Positions 1 to 9,545 of a stretch of 64,000 bases of DNA are shown here, piece after piece; position 1 is the first letter of the stretch, and the number at the start of each line of letters is the position of its first letter. A program made the translations under genes and the position numbers. The DNA is taken from the NCBI GenBank assembly GCA_027624855.1, contig JAQBTQ010000014.1, forward strand, positions 1-64,000, in the 5' to 3' direction. Origin of the DNA: Bacteroidota bacterium (GTDB lineage Bacteria; Bacteroidota; Bacteroidia; Flavobacteriales_D; Sanyastnellaceae). The notes under the pieces are model-generated. The model made no database searches. It was not told where the DNA came from and saw only the letters and a list, made by a program, of their open reading frames with translations.

Positions 1-947
1 AAGATTGACCCGACCATCGCCTTGTACCCAAAGATGGGCTTCCGAGCATTGGTTGCGATGACTTCCGAGCTAATTCCCAATGCTGGCAATAGTACGATGT
101 ATACCTCTGGGTGACCAAGGAACCAGAACAGGTGTTGATACAAGACTGGACTACCACCTGTTACATCCAACGCTTCGCCGCCGATGAAAATGTCAGACAA
201 GTAAAATGCCGTCCCCATGGTACGGTCCATCAAGAGCAACACCACCGCCGAAACCAAAACTGGGAAGCTCAAGACACCAAGGATAGCCGTAACCATGAAG
301 GCCCAAATGGTCAGAGGAAGACGTGTCATGGACATGCCTTTCGTGCGCAAATTGATGACTGTCACAACATAGTTCAATCCTCCTAGCAAGGAGCTCACAA
401 CGAACAAGACCATTGAAATCAACCACAATGTCATCCCCATTCCAGAACCTGGCATCGCCTGAGGCAGCGCGCTCAGCGGAGGATAAACGGTCCAACCCCC
501 TGAAGCCGCACCCCCTTCCACAAACAAGGACAATATCATGATGACACTAGAGAAGAAAAAGAACCAATAGCTCAACATGTTTAAGAAACCCGACGCCATG
601 TCTCGCGCTCCAATTTGAAGCGGGATGAGCAGATTGGAAAACGTCCCAGAAAGCCCTCCCGTCAATACAAAAAACACCATAATGGTTCCGTGTATCGTCA
701 CCAATGCGAGGTAAGCATTCCGATCCAATACGCCTCCAGGCGCCCACTTACCCAAGAATGTTTCTAGAATCGCAAAGCTCTCTCCAGGCCAACCAAGTTG
801 CAGTCGAAAGAATACCGATAACATGACCGCTACAATTCCCATCACAATGGCTGTGACCAAGAACTGCTTGGAGATCATCTTGTGATCGTGCGAAAAAACG
901 TACTTCGAGATGAAGCTTTCTTCGTGATGATGTGCGTGTGCTCCCAT
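1..947 (-). CDS. coxA: Cytochrome c oxidase subunit I, partial (C-terminal part beyond left edge)
   Basis: Catalytic heme-copper subunit of the terminal oxidase, an integral inner-membrane protein that reduces oxygen to water and pumps protons. I translated the minus strand from the ATG at 945-947. The product begins [16 protein letters not shown] and contains the family-typical segments [11 protein letters not shown] (first heme ligand region) and, near the window edge, [10 protein letters not shown], which holds the CuB histidine and the neighbouring Glu and Tyr. About 315 residues are visible; the usual length is 550-600, so the rest lies left of position 1. It starts 2 bp after the coxB stop and is the last visible gene of the act-cox operon. 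Confident; only the C-terminal end is unseen. Confidence 0.96.
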   Translation of the reverse strand, partial: MGAHAHHHEESFISKYVFSHDHKMISKQFLVTAIVMGIVAVMLSVFFRLQLGWPGESFAILETFLGKWAPGGVLDRNAYLALVTIHGTIMVFFVLTGGLSGTFSNLLIPLQIGARDMASGFLNMLSYWFFFFSSVIMILSLFVEGGAASGGWTVYPPLSALPQAMPGSGMGMTLWLISMVLFVVSSLLGGLNYVVTVINLRTKGMSMTRLPLTIWAFMVTAILGVLSFPVLVSAVVLLLMDRTMGTAFYLSDIFIGGEALDVTGGSPVLYQHLFWFLGHPEVYIVLLPALGISSEVIATNARKPIFGYKAMVGSI

Positions 948-949
948 GA

Positions 950-2425
950 TTACAGCGATGCAGTTACGTTAGTTGATTCAATTGATTCTTCGACAGCAGG
1001 TTGCTCTGCTCCTTCTTCTGATTGTTCTTGAAGCGGCTCCTCTTTCACCAAGAACTCATCTTGTTCCGAAAGCCACGCTTCGTAATCCTCTTGCGACTCC
1101 ACGACCAGCTTCATCTGCATGTTGAAGTGAGCAGCGCCACAGACCTTATTGCACAATAAAACATAGTCAAACTCTGGATCACCAAGAACGACTCGCATGG
1201 AGTCCGTAGTAACCGTTGGAGTCATCTTAAACCGAGTAGGTACTCCGGGCACCGTATTCATCTGGGCGCGGAATTGCGGCATGTAAGCTGAATGAATCAC
1301 GTCACGAGAACGGAAGATGAATTCGACTTCTCGTCCGACAGGTAAATGGAATTCACCCTTAACAATCTGATCATCCATCCCCGCTTCCCAAGCACTCAAT
1401 TCTCCATCGTAGTTAAACTCACGGATTTCTTCAATGCGCTGTCTGTGTCTTTGCAAGCGGTAGAGTTTATCTTCCTTTGCTTCATAAGCCGCATCGGTCA
1501 GGATGGTCACCTTATCAGAAGCCAGCATTTCTTCGATTTCACTCAATCGTGCTTCAATTATGGCTTTGACTTCATCTCCATTATGCCCATGATCATGCCC
1601 ATCGTGATTGCCATGTTCTTCATGACTGTCATCATGCGCTCCGTGTTCATCATGAGCACCATGCGCGTCATGAGCACCGTGGTGAGCATCGCCCTTCAAT
1701 TGCTCCATTAATGCCTCCCGCTCCGCGATCAAGTGACCCTTCTCGTACATGATTTCTTCTTCCACTTCAGCAATCTTCGCATTGATCTCATTCATTGCTT
1801 CTGCGATGCCCTCCTCCGTGACTATGCCCAGGGCATTCATGGGAGTGATCAAATTGTAGTTTGCCAATCCAAACTCCCCATCATTTCCTGGATAACGAGC
1901 CGTCCAATCGAATTGCTTAGAATAGAGCTCCACTCGCAACGCGTCTTCAGATGCTTCGCCCGTCATTTCATTCCATGTTTTTAAGCCGTAAGCAATAATG
2001 ATTGCTAGGACAATGGAAGGAATGATGGTCCATACCAGCTCTAACCGGTTATCATGAGCAAAGAAACGCGCCTTACGATCAGCTCGATAGTAGTACTTCG
2101 CCGCAAACCAAAATAACAGCGTGTTTACAATGAAAAACACCACGAAAATGATTGCCATATTGAAATTCATGAGTTGGTCTACTGCCAAACCATGCTCAGA
2201 AGCTGGGGGCGTGCCGTAGCTCCCGTATCGCAACATCAACCAAATAAACGAAGCATAAAAGAATACCATGAATGCTAGCCAAGCGCCACCGTTTAAGCGG
2301 TTATCGGCTTCAGAGATGTCCTCTTCTCGCTTTCCTCTCAATGAAATAGAAAGCTGGTAAACTTTGGAAAGCTGCACTGCAGCTACCAAACCAAGGACAA
2401 CAACGAGGAGAATGAGCAATTTCAT
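950..2425 (-). CDS. coxB: Cytochrome c oxidase subunit II with histidine-rich insertion
   Basis: Subunit II accepts electrons at the binuclear CuA centre in the periplasm. The 491-residue product has an N-terminal hydrophobic segment (1-17), further membrane helices near 45-66, 88-108 and 128-148, then a cupredoxin domain. CuA ligands are visible as H378, C425, C429, H433 and M436 ([12 protein letters not shown]). Between the first cupredoxin strand (QFDWTARYP, about 171-179) and the segment leading to DVIHS sits an extra region of about 150 residues predicted as charged coiled coil (206-245 and 285-335) flanking a stretch with 13 His in 34 residues (248-281). It lies between actF and coxA with short spacings. 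The subunit is longer than the usual 250-350 residues, entirely because of the insertion and an acidic C-terminal tail. Confidence 0.96.
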   Translation of the reverse strand: MKLLILLVVVLGLVAAVQLSKVYQLSISLRGKREEDISEADNRLNGGAWLAFMVFFYASFIWLMLRYGSYGTPPASEHGLAVDQLMNFNMAIIFVVFFIVNTLLFWFAAKYYYRADRKARFFAHDNRLELVWTIIPSIVLAIIIAYGLKTWNEMTGEASEDALRVELYSKQFDWTARYPGNDGEFGLANYNLITPMNALGIVTEEGIAEAMNEINAKIAEVEEEIMYEKGHLIAEREALMEQLKGDAHHGAHDAHGAHDEHGAHDDSHEEHGNHDGHDHGHNGDEVKAIIEARLSEIEEMLASDKVTILTDAAYEAKEDKLYRLQRHRQRIEEIREFNYDGELSAWEAGMDDQIVKGEFHLPVGREVEFIFRSRDVIHSAYMPQFRAQMNTVPGVPTRFKMTPTVTTDSMRVVLGDPEFDYVLLCNKVCGAAHFNMQMKLVVESQEDYEAWLSEQDEFLVKEEPLQEQSEEGAEQPAVEESIESTNVTASL

Positions 2426-2444
2426 TACTTAGTGGTTCTTGCAA

Positions 2445-3704
2445 TCAATAATGTAAATCCTTCGACTCTTGCAACATGGGGTGGTTTTTCGGGAGCAAGG
2501 GGGCTTTACCTAACGCATTCAATGTGCGGTTGAGGAATAGCCCAAGGAATCCCAAAAACAACGCCACTTCAAAAATACCGAATTCATTGTGGTCGAAGAG
2601 GGTGCCGGGTATGACTAGCAGATAAACATCCGCAAAATGCCCAATAAAGATGAGCAAGCCTACCGGAATGATATATGAAGGGTTGCGCTTCGTGTCGCGC
2701 GGCAACAACGTGTAAAAAGGAACCGCGAAGTTGATGAAGAAGGTCAACAAAAACGGCACTTGATAGTCTGAGAAAAATCTTTGCGTGTAGTACGTCACCT
2801 CTTCAGGAATGTTCGCATACCAGATCAACAAGAACTGACTCACCCACAAATAGCTCCATAGCATGGATATGGCAAACATCCATTTCGAAATGTCATGCAT
2901 ATGGCTTGAAGTAACTTCTTGATAATACCCTTTGCTTTTTAACCAGATCAATCCAAGATTCAACATGATCATGAAGCTCACCCACATGCCGCTAAACAAG
3001 TACCACCCAAAGAGGGTCGAGAACCAGTGCACATCAATGGACATGATCCAATCCCAAGCCAACATGGAACTGAACACAGCAAAGAATACCAAAAACAAAG
3101 CACTGCGACGGAATTGCTTATAATGCAAGTCCAGGCTTGGTTGTTCATCTTCGAGCAACGACCATCGGCGGAACAATCGCGCAAAAATCAAAAACGTTCC
3201 GAGGTACGCCACCGTCCTGAGCCAGAAAAACCAAGTTGAAAAATACGCCTGCTTGCCTGCGATGATGTGATCGTAATTGGGATTGGAAACCGCCCCCTCC
3301 GTCATTTCATCTACGTACGTTGTTTGGTCACCATCCACTACCATGAATTCATGATACAAACTCGTATCCATCCAATGGTAGAGATGATGTGCGTGGAAAA
3401 ACTGGCCTGCGACAAGTACTACAACAATGACTCCGCCTCCTATTGGCAAAAAATGCCACATCGCTTCAAAAGTTCGCTTGATGATGGCTGACCAAGAAGC
3501 TTCTACAGCATAATTGAGCGCATAAAAGAATAACGCTGCCAATGAAATGGAGAACCAGAAAAACCCATTTACGAGCAAGTTGGCCCACCACCGCTGGTGA
3601 TGATCAGTCGAATCGGTCATAAAACCGCCGATGAGCGCAATTACCCCGATTCCCATTAGGATTTGGGTAATTAATTTCGTTCGTCCTTCGAATTTGAATT
3701 CCAT
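2445..3704 (-). CDS. actF: Alternative complex III membrane subunit ActF
   Basis: Integral membrane subunit of Alternative Complex III (quinol:electron acceptor oxidoreductase). The 419-residue product is strongly hydrophobic with about ten predicted helices; it resembles the second, NrfD-related membrane subunit seen in Bacteroidota act operons. Recognition rests on hydrophobic pattern, local motifs (for example SIDVHWFSTLFGWY) and operon position between ActE and CoxB. It starts 2 bp downstream of the actE stop. No cofactor motif is expected in this subunit. Confidence is high because gene order actABCDEF-coxBA is a family hallmark. Confidence 0.93.
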   Translation of the reverse strand: MEFKFEGRTKLITQILMGIGVIALIGGFMTDSTDHHQRWWANLLVNGFFWFSISLAALFFYALNYAVEASWSAIIKRTFEAMWHFLPIGGGVIVVVLVAGQFFHAHHLYHWMDTSLYHEFMVVDGDQTTYVDEMTEGAVSNPNYDHIIAGKQAYFSTWFFWLRTVAYLGTFLIFARLFRRWSLLEDEQPSLDLHYKQFRRSALFLVFFAVFSSMLAWDWIMSIDVHWFSTLFGWYLFSGMWVSFMIMLNLGLIWLKSKGYYQEVTSSHMHDISKWMFAISMLWSYLWVSQFLLIWYANIPEEVTYYTQRFFSDYQVPFLLTFFINFAVPFYTLLPRDTKRNPSYIIPVGLLIFIGHFADVYLLVIPGTLFDHNEFGIFEVALFLGFLGLFLNRTLNALGKAPLLPKNHPMLQESKDLHY

Positions 3705-3706
3705 GA

Positions 3707-4408
3707 TCAGTTATTCATAGCCATGGCATCTCCTGATTCAGTAGACACCGGTTTCACCACATTACCATTTTCATCGAATTCAGGCATCTCTCCGCCTTGC
3801 TGGAGCACCTTGATGTATTCGATGACTAGCCAACGATCCTTTTGCGACAATTGTGAAGCATGTGATCCCATGAGCCCTTTTCCATAGGTCAGGGTATGGA
3901 ACATCTTTCCTTCAGGGAGATCCTTGAGCTTATCGCTGTAACTGGGGATCCCTTGGATGTGACCGTTGCGACTTAATGCGCCATCTCCTTTTCCTTCCTC
4001 ACCATGACATTGCGTGCACATCAACGTATAGATTTCTTGGCCTGCTTCGATCTCAGCTTTCCCAACTTGCGCCAAAGGCGAAGTCAAGCTGTCCCCTGCT
4101 GCTTCATAACCTTCGACCGTATTTGGGTAAGGGTAAGGCATGACAAAATCCAGGTTTTCAGGATTGAACGGGATGGTCCCGGCTACAGGCTTTCGAGCAG
4201 ACTGAATCATACGCTGAGCTGCCGCTACCTCTTCCCCGACCTGATAGGGGTCTTGACCATAATCGACATACGCTTCAATGGCCGGAGAACGATACATGTC
4301 AGGCATGTACTCCAGTCCTGGGCTATCCGGATCGTTCGTACAACCCGTTGTGGCAATCAATGCGACTGCCACCGCTGATAGAATGAAAATATTCCGGATG
4401 TTCATCAT
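3707..4408 (-). CDS. actE: Alternative complex III monoheme cytochrome c lipoprotein ActE
   Basis: Periplasm-facing monoheme cytochrome c subunit that is thought to relay electrons out of the complex. The 233-residue product begins with a lipoprotein signal ending ATTGC (lipid-anchored Cys23). The heme c site is C131-x2-C134-H135 (CTQCH), and Met180 (GLMGSH) is the likely distal ligand. The start overlaps the actD stop by 4 bp (ATGA), indicating translational coupling. A second Met directly follows the first, so the exact initiator could be one codon later. Confidence 0.94.
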   Translation of the reverse strand: MMNIRNIFILSAVAVALIATTGCTNDPDSPGLEYMPDMYRSPAIEAYVDYGQDPYQVGEEVAAAQRMIQSARKPVAGTIPFNPENLDFVMPYPYPNTVEGYEAAGDSLTSPLAQVGKAEIEAGQEIYTLMCTQCHGEEGKGDGALSRNGHIQGIPSYSDKLKDLPEGKMFHTLTYGKGLMGSHASQLSQKDRWLVIEYIKVLQQGGEMPEFDENGNVVKPVSTESGDAMAMNN

Positions 4409-4935
4409 TTATAGTCTTTGATGCTCAACTCAAACAACTCGGTCTCTTTGATTGCTGCTTCGAGCTCGTCTGCAGAAAGGCTGTTTTGTTCAGTAGTGAT
4501 TTCCATCACGAATTTGTCGTCCGTGGTTCTTGGATCTGGATTAGAAGCAGGCATTCCTGGCAGCGTTCCATTACGCAGCAAATACGTGATTGCCATACCA
4601 TGTGCACCGCAAAGCACTGAAAACTCAAAAGTCACCGGGATAAAGGCCGGTAAATTTTCAATCAACGAAAAACTCGGCTTTCCGCCAATGTTCATTGGCC
4701 AATCAGAAATCATGAAATACCACATCCCAAGCAGCGCTAACGTCGTGCCTGTTGTCGCATACATGAACGCTGCAATGCCCAAACGGGTGCGCTTGACACC
4801 AATGATGGGATCAATCCCGTGAACTGGAAAAGGAGAGAAAACATCCTTGACCCGGATGCCCTTTGCTACCAATGCCGATGCCGCCTCTTTCAGCGTATCG
4901 TCATCATCATACATAACATGGAATACCTTATTCAT
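4405..4935 (-). CDS. actD: Alternative complex III subunit ActD (DUF3341)
   Basis: Small membrane subunit of Alternative Complex III. The 176-residue protein has an N-terminal soluble ferredoxin-like region (MNKVFHVMYDDDDTLKEA), two hydrophobic helices (about 53-77 and 92-121) and a short cytoplasmic tail, the layout of DUF3341/ActD. The FEFSVLCGAHGM segment in the second helix is family-like. It is located between actC and actE with overlap to actE. Family recognised by length, helices and position. Confidence 0.92.
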   Translation of the reverse strand: MNKVFHVMYDDDDTLKEAASALVAKGIRVKDVFSPFPVHGIDPIIGVKRTRLGIAAFMYATTGTTLALLGMWYFMISDWPMNIGGKPSFSLIENLPAFIPVTFEFSVLCGAHGMAITYLLRNGTLPGMPASNPDPRTTDDKFVMEITTEQNSLSADELEAAIKETELFELSIKDYK

Positions 4936-4946
4936 GGCCGTAAGGG

Positions 4947-6326
4947 TCAGTGGTTTGCTTGTTTTTTCTTGAAGTTCTCACCGCTGGTTTTCAAGATGGT
5001 TTTCAATTCGTTTAATGCCAAAACAGGGAAGTACCGAGCAAAGGCTAAAAACAAGGTGAAGAAGATTCCGAGGGTTCCGATGAAAATACCCACGTCCACG
5101 CTTGTTGGGTGAAATTCCCCCCAACTTGATGGATCATAATCACGGTGAATCGATGTTACGATGATTACGTATCGTTCAAACCACATTCCGATGTTTACCA
5201 CAATGGAAAGAATGAACGTAGCAATCAGGCTGCGGCGAATTTTCTTGATCCAAAACAATTGAGGGCTGATTACGTTGCATGTCATCATGATCCAGTACGA
5301 CCATGAATAGGGTCCACTAAAACGGTTGATGAATGCGTAGCTCTCATATTCCACGCCTGAGTACCATGAAATGAACAACTCCGTCAAGTATGCAACACCC
5401 ACAATGGAGCCCGTTACAATGATGACGATGTTCATGTATTCTACGTGCTTTACGTGAATGTAGTTTTCCAACTTCATGCCCTTGCGCATGATGAGCAGCA
5501 ACGTTTGCACCATGGCAAATCCTGAGAATACCGCGCCGGATACGAAGTATGGAGGGAATATGGTAGTGTGCCAACCGGGAACCACCGATGTTGCAAAGTC
5601 CATCGATACAATCGAGTGTACCGAAAATACCAGCGGCGTGGCGATGCCCGCCAAGACCAGGGACACCTCTTCAAAACGATTCCAGTGCTTGGCACGTCCG
5701 CTCCAACCGAAGCTCAATACCCCGTAGATCTTCTTGGCCAGTGGCTTCGTCATCCGGTCTCGAATGGTCGCAAAGTCAGGAATCAAGCCAATGTACCAAA
5801 ACACCAGCGAAACCGAGAAGTACGTGGAAATCGCAAATACGTCCCAAAGAAGAGGGCTGTTAAAATTCACCCAAAGCGAACCAAATTGGTTCGGGAGTGG
5901 CAAAACCCAATAGCTCACCCAGATCCGTCCCATGTGAATGCCTGGGAAAATTGCGGCCATAATCACCGCGAAAATGGTCATAGCCTCCGCAGATCGATTG
6001 ATGGCCATACGCCACTTTTGTCGGAACAATAGCAATACTGCAGAAATCAGTGTGCCCGCGTGACCTATACCAACCCACCAAACGAAGTTGGTGATGTCCC
6101 AGGCCCATCCTACCGTTTTATTTAATCCCCACACGCCAATTCCCGTTCCTAAGAGGTAAAGGATACTTCCTACACCGTAAATGGCTACGATGCTAGAGAT
6201 GGTGATCATGATTTTCCACCCAATCGGCGCTGCGCCTTGGATGGGTCCGACCACATCGTCTGTGATGTCCTTGTAAGACTTGTCCCCAAGAATCAGGGGT
6301 TCCCGAATGGCTGCTTCTTTTTGCAT
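4947..6326 (-). CDS. actC: Alternative complex III quinol-binding membrane subunit ActC (NrfD-like)
   Basis: NrfD/PsrC-family membrane subunit that holds the main quinol-oxidation site of Alternative Complex III. The 459-residue product starts MQKEAAIREPLIL and has about ten transmembrane helices. Typical NrfD-like segments are NFVWWVGIGHAGTL in helix 2 and SIVSMDFATSVVPGWH in the middle, with the VVNIGMWFERYVIIV helix near residue 380. It lies 7 bp downstream of actB and is followed by actD. High confidence from motifs and operon order. Confidence 0.95.
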   Translation of the reverse strand: MQKEAAIREPLILGDKSYKDITDDVVGPIQGAAPIGWKIMITISSIVAIYGVGSILYLLGTGIGVWGLNKTVGWAWDITNFVWWVGIGHAGTLISAVLLLFRQKWRMAINRSAEAMTIFAVIMAAIFPGIHMGRIWVSYWVLPLPNQFGSLWVNFNSPLLWDVFAISTYFSVSLVFWYIGLIPDFATIRDRMTKPLAKKIYGVLSFGWSGRAKHWNRFEEVSLVLAGIATPLVFSVHSIVSMDFATSVVPGWHTTIFPPYFVSGAVFSGFAMVQTLLLIMRKGMKLENYIHVKHVEYMNIVIIVTGSIVGVAYLTELFISWYSGVEYESYAFINRFSGPYSWSYWIMMTCNVISPQLFWIKKIRRSLIATFILSIVVNIGMWFERYVIIVTSIHRDYDPSSWGEFHPTSVDVGIFIGTLGIFFTLFLAFARYFPVLALNELKTILKTSGENFKKKQANH

Positions 6327-6333
6327 CGTCTTA

Positions 6334-9300
6334 TCAGGCTTGGTTAGGTTCTACGTTTCGCACTTTGGTCATGTAGAAGATGTTCGGCTTGACCCCGATT
6401 TCTTCCAATGCATGGTACGCTCGGTTATTTTCAGATATGGCTCGCGCCTTCGATCCCGTATCATTCAAATCCCCGAATGATATGGCATGGGTTGGGCACG
6501 CCTCAGCGCAGGCCGTTACAACGCTTCCATCTTCCAATGGTGCTCCGGCCTTTTTGGCTTCAAGTTTTCCAGCTTGCAGTCGTTGAACACACATGCTGCA
6601 CTTTTCCATAACTCCCCGGCTTCTTACCGTAACGTCTGGATTGAGCACCATGCGCATCAGGCTGTCCTGTGCTGGATTAAAGTTGGCGAACTTCTTGTAA
6701 CCCGGGTAATTGAACCAATTGAATCGGCGCACCTTATATGGGCAGTTGTTTGCACAGTACCGTGTTCCAATGCAACGATTGTAGGTCATTTGGTTCAACC
6801 CTTCATTTGAATGGGTTGTAGCAGCAACTGGGCAAACCGTCTCACATGGAGCGTGATTGCAATGTTGACACATCATGGGCATGTGCACCGTCTGTGGATT
6901 CGCGGCTGCGTCTTCCATCTTTCGATAAGAAGCAATGACGCCTTCTCCTTCCGCCTCTCCGCGCTCCAAGCTGTAATCAGACGCAAAGAATCGGTCGATT
7001 CGCATCCAATGCATGTCGCGGTGTCGTCGCACCTCATCCTTTCCTACAACAGGTACGTTATTTTCGATGTGGCACGCTGTGACACAGGCACTGCATCCAG
7101 TACATGTGGTGAGGTCAATGGTCATCCCCCATCGATGACCCACATTTTCAACAGCGTGCTCATGCCATAAATCGAAGGCCTCGGTTGGTTTGGCATCTTG
7201 TGCATTGATCGTGCCGTCACCATTTACATCTTCATGAACCGCAAGCTTTACTACGCGGTTCCAACTCGCTTCTCCCTTTGCCACCTCACGTTCATTAAAA
7301 TAGCTCATGAAGTCTGTCTCCTTCACAATGCTATCACGCCCCATGAACGTGTTCTGAATTTGCGTGCAGGCCAGAGGGTAAGTGCCTCCTGTTGCAGCGA
7401 CCTCTACATTCAATTGCTGATAGTCATGCAAGCCATTTTGTTCCGACACCCATGGAAATGCGTTTTGACCTACGGGGACCAAATTTCCAGCCTCATCAGT
7501 CAAGAATGACCCATTTTCACCGGTCTGGAACGCCGCTTTTCCGATGTTCTCGCCATTGGCTCCTCGACCGTATCCCAGCGCAACACCAATGGTTCCCGGT
7601 GCTTGACCTGGCATTGGGAAAACAGGCAATTCCATTGATGACCCATTGACCGTTACTTTGACAACGCTCGCTGGTTTCTCTTGACCAATAAACCCATTCA
7701 ATCCCATGGCATCAACGTCTGCATGCGCCATGGTCACGTAGTTATCCCAAGTTACTTTCGTGAGTGGATCGGGAGTCTCTTGCAGCATCGGATTCGCTGC
7801 GTGCTGTCCGGCACCCATGGTGGTTTTTTGGTACAACGCCAATTCGAAAGAGCCCCCTGTCTTTCCATTCAATGCACTTACTGCATCGGCAACTCCATTG
7901 GAATTGAAGGTCGGCACCACATCTTCCCCTTTTTCCAATCCTACGAATCCATTGTGCACAGCCTTATTCCAGTCGGCATCGGTGTACATCGAGGCAGCTG
8001 TGTATCCGGCTGAATGGGTCTGACGCAAGAACGTGTACCAATCTACTGGGTTGCCCGACCAAACCGTCAAGCTTTCTCCCCAATTTCGGGTATTGTGTAA
8101 AGGCGATATGGTCGGCTGGACCAGATCGATTCGGTAGTCATCAATCTGAAGGTCTCCCCATGACTCCAACCAATGGTGCGTTGGAGCCACAATTGAGCAA
8201 AGACTTGCAGTTTCATCCCCAAACAAGCTTGTGCTTACCGATGTTTTTACCTTGGATAATCCCTCAACAAATGCTGCCGCATTTGGGAGATGGTAAACTG
8301 GATTGCAATCAGCGATGATGAGGGTTGTAACCTCGCCCTTATTCATGTCTTGGACAAGCTTGTTGACAGAAGCATTGTCGCCCTGCAACAACTTCGTCCC
8401 ATCGAAATTGATGGTTGTTCCAACGCAGCCAAGCGCGGCATTGATGGCGTTTACCACACGTTGCAAATTCAAATCATTTGCACCGGCTACAACCAATCCG
8501 CGTTCGCCTGCACTTTTCAGGTCTTTTGCCGCCTTAGCAACGGCTGCTTGCACGCCTTCCGAAAGCTCTCCAGCCTGTCCTTCGCCTGTGATGGCCTTCA
8601 ACAATGCCGTTGCAACCTTTCCTTGTTCGGAAGGCTTGACCATGGTGCGGTAGTCCGCATTTGAACCTGTCAAGCTCATGTTTGATTCAAAGGCATGCAA
8701 TCTTGACATGCTGCCTTGTTCTGGATTCCGAGTTTTGGCCCAATTCTCGGCGTAGTAAACTGAATCCCCAAATGTTCCCAAGAAATCTGCTCCAATCGAG
8801 ACAACCGCAGACGCTTGATCGAAACGATACGATGGAAAGGTGTTCACTCCAAAATCTAACTCTGAAGCCTTGCGGAAGGCTCCGTAGTCGATGGAATCAA
8901 ACTGAACATGTTCCAACCCTGAATTGGTAATGGCACGAAGCAACGAAGGGCTCATCACCGTATTCGTCAAAAGCACCTTTCTGCCTGAGGCAGCCATTGC
9001 CTGTCCTACCTTTTCATCAACAACTCCCCAAGAGGTCTCTGACCCATCCATCAACGGTCCCGTTACTCGCGCTCCGTCATACAAAGACATTACCGAAGCA
9101 TTGACACGAGCATTCACGCGACCTACGCCCGTTTGGGTATTGGATTTAATGAAAATGGGGCGGCCTTCCCGTGTTTTCACCAAGACATTCACATAATCCT
9201 GGCCATCATAGTAGGTGCTGGCGTAGTGATTCGCCACACCAGGAGTTACCTCTTCTGGCTTGTTGGTGTATGGAATGCTCTTGACCACTGGAGTTTCGCA

Positions 9301-9504
9301 TGCAGCGAGCGTGGCAGCCGTGAGGCTGAATCCCATAAACTTTAAAAAGTCCCGTCGACCAGTGTGAGTCGATTCCAACTGATCATCGGACAAAAACTCA
9401 TCCACCGACTTGGATTCTGGAAACTCTTGCTCCTGAATCGTCTTGAATGCTTCTGTTTCGTGAAGCTCGTCCAGTCCGGACCAATAACGCTTTGTATTTG
9501 CCAT
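6334..9504 (-). CDS. actB: Alternative complex III iron-sulfur subunit ActB (fused ActB1-ActB2)
   Basis: Large periplasmic iron-sulfur subunit. The 1056-residue protein has a twin-arginine motif (R50-R51, GRRDFLKF) followed by a lipobox-like LAAC (Cys69), then a molybdopterin-oxidoreductase-like domain (about 100-720; in this family it binds no molybdenum cofactor) and a C-terminal ferredoxin domain. Cluster ligands are visible: C801/804/807/811, C879/882/887/891, C911/917/921 and C969/972/999/1003. Just before the first cluster, residues 759-770 form a perfect EF-hand/dockerin-type calcium loop (DVNGDGTINAQD). The gene follows actA by 41 bp. Function is certain at family level; the calcium loop is my observation. 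Confidence 0.96.
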   Translation of the reverse strand: MANTKRYWSGLDELHETEAFKTIQEQEFPESKSVDEFLSDDQLESTHTGRRDFLKFMGFSLTAATLAACETPVVKSIPYTNKPEEVTPGVANHYASTYYDGQDYVNVLVKTREGRPIFIKSNTQTGVGRVNARVNASVMSLYDGARVTGPLMDGSETSWGVVDEKVGQAMAASGRKVLLTNTVMSPSLLRAITNSGLEHVQFDSIDYGAFRKASELDFGVNTFPSYRFDQASAVVSIGADFLGTFGDSVYYAENWAKTRNPEQGSMSRLHAFESNMSLTGSNADYRTMVKPSEQGKVATALLKAITGEGQAGELSEGVQAAVAKAAKDLKSAGERGLVVAGANDLNLQRVVNAINAALGCVGTTINFDGTKLLQGDNASVNKLVQDMNKGEVTTLIIADCNPVYHLPNAAAFVEGLSKVKTSVSTSLFGDETASLCSIVAPTHHWLESWGDLQIDDYRIDLVQPTISPLHNTRNWGESLTVWSGNPVDWYTFLRQTHSAGYTAASMYTDADWNKAVHNGFVGLEKGEDVVPTFNSNGVADAVSALNGKTGGSFELALYQKTTMGAGQHAANPMLQETPDPLTKVTWDNYVTMAHADVDAMGLNGFIGQEKPASVVKVTVNGSSMELPVFPMPGQAPGTIGVALGYGRGANGENIGKAAFQTGENGSFLTDEAGNLVPVGQNAFPWVSEQNGLHDYQQLNVEVAATGGTYPLACTQIQNTFMGRDSIVKETDFMSYFNEREVAKGEASWNRVVKLAVHEDVNGDGTINAQDAKPTEAFDLWHEHAVENVGHRWGMTIDLTTCTGCSACVTACHIENNVPVVGKDEVRRHRDMHWMRIDRFFASDYSLERGEAEGEGVIASYRKMEDAAANPQTVHMPMMCQHCNHAPCETVCPVAATTHSNEGLNQMTYNRCIGTRYCANNCPYKVRRFNWFNYPGYKKFANFNPAQDSLMRMVLNPDVTVRSRGVMEKCSMCVQRLQAGKLEAKKAGAPLEDGSVVTACAEACPTHAISFGDLNDTGSKARAISENNRAYHALEEIGVKPNIFYMTKVRNVEPNQA

Positions 9505-9545
9505 GTGGCTATTGCGATAAGGGGTTCGCGATTACTTGTGCTTTA

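Noticed and set aside
1346-1984. Plus-strand frames opposite coxB
   Set aside because: Shadow frames created by the His/Asp-rich repeats; no protein features.
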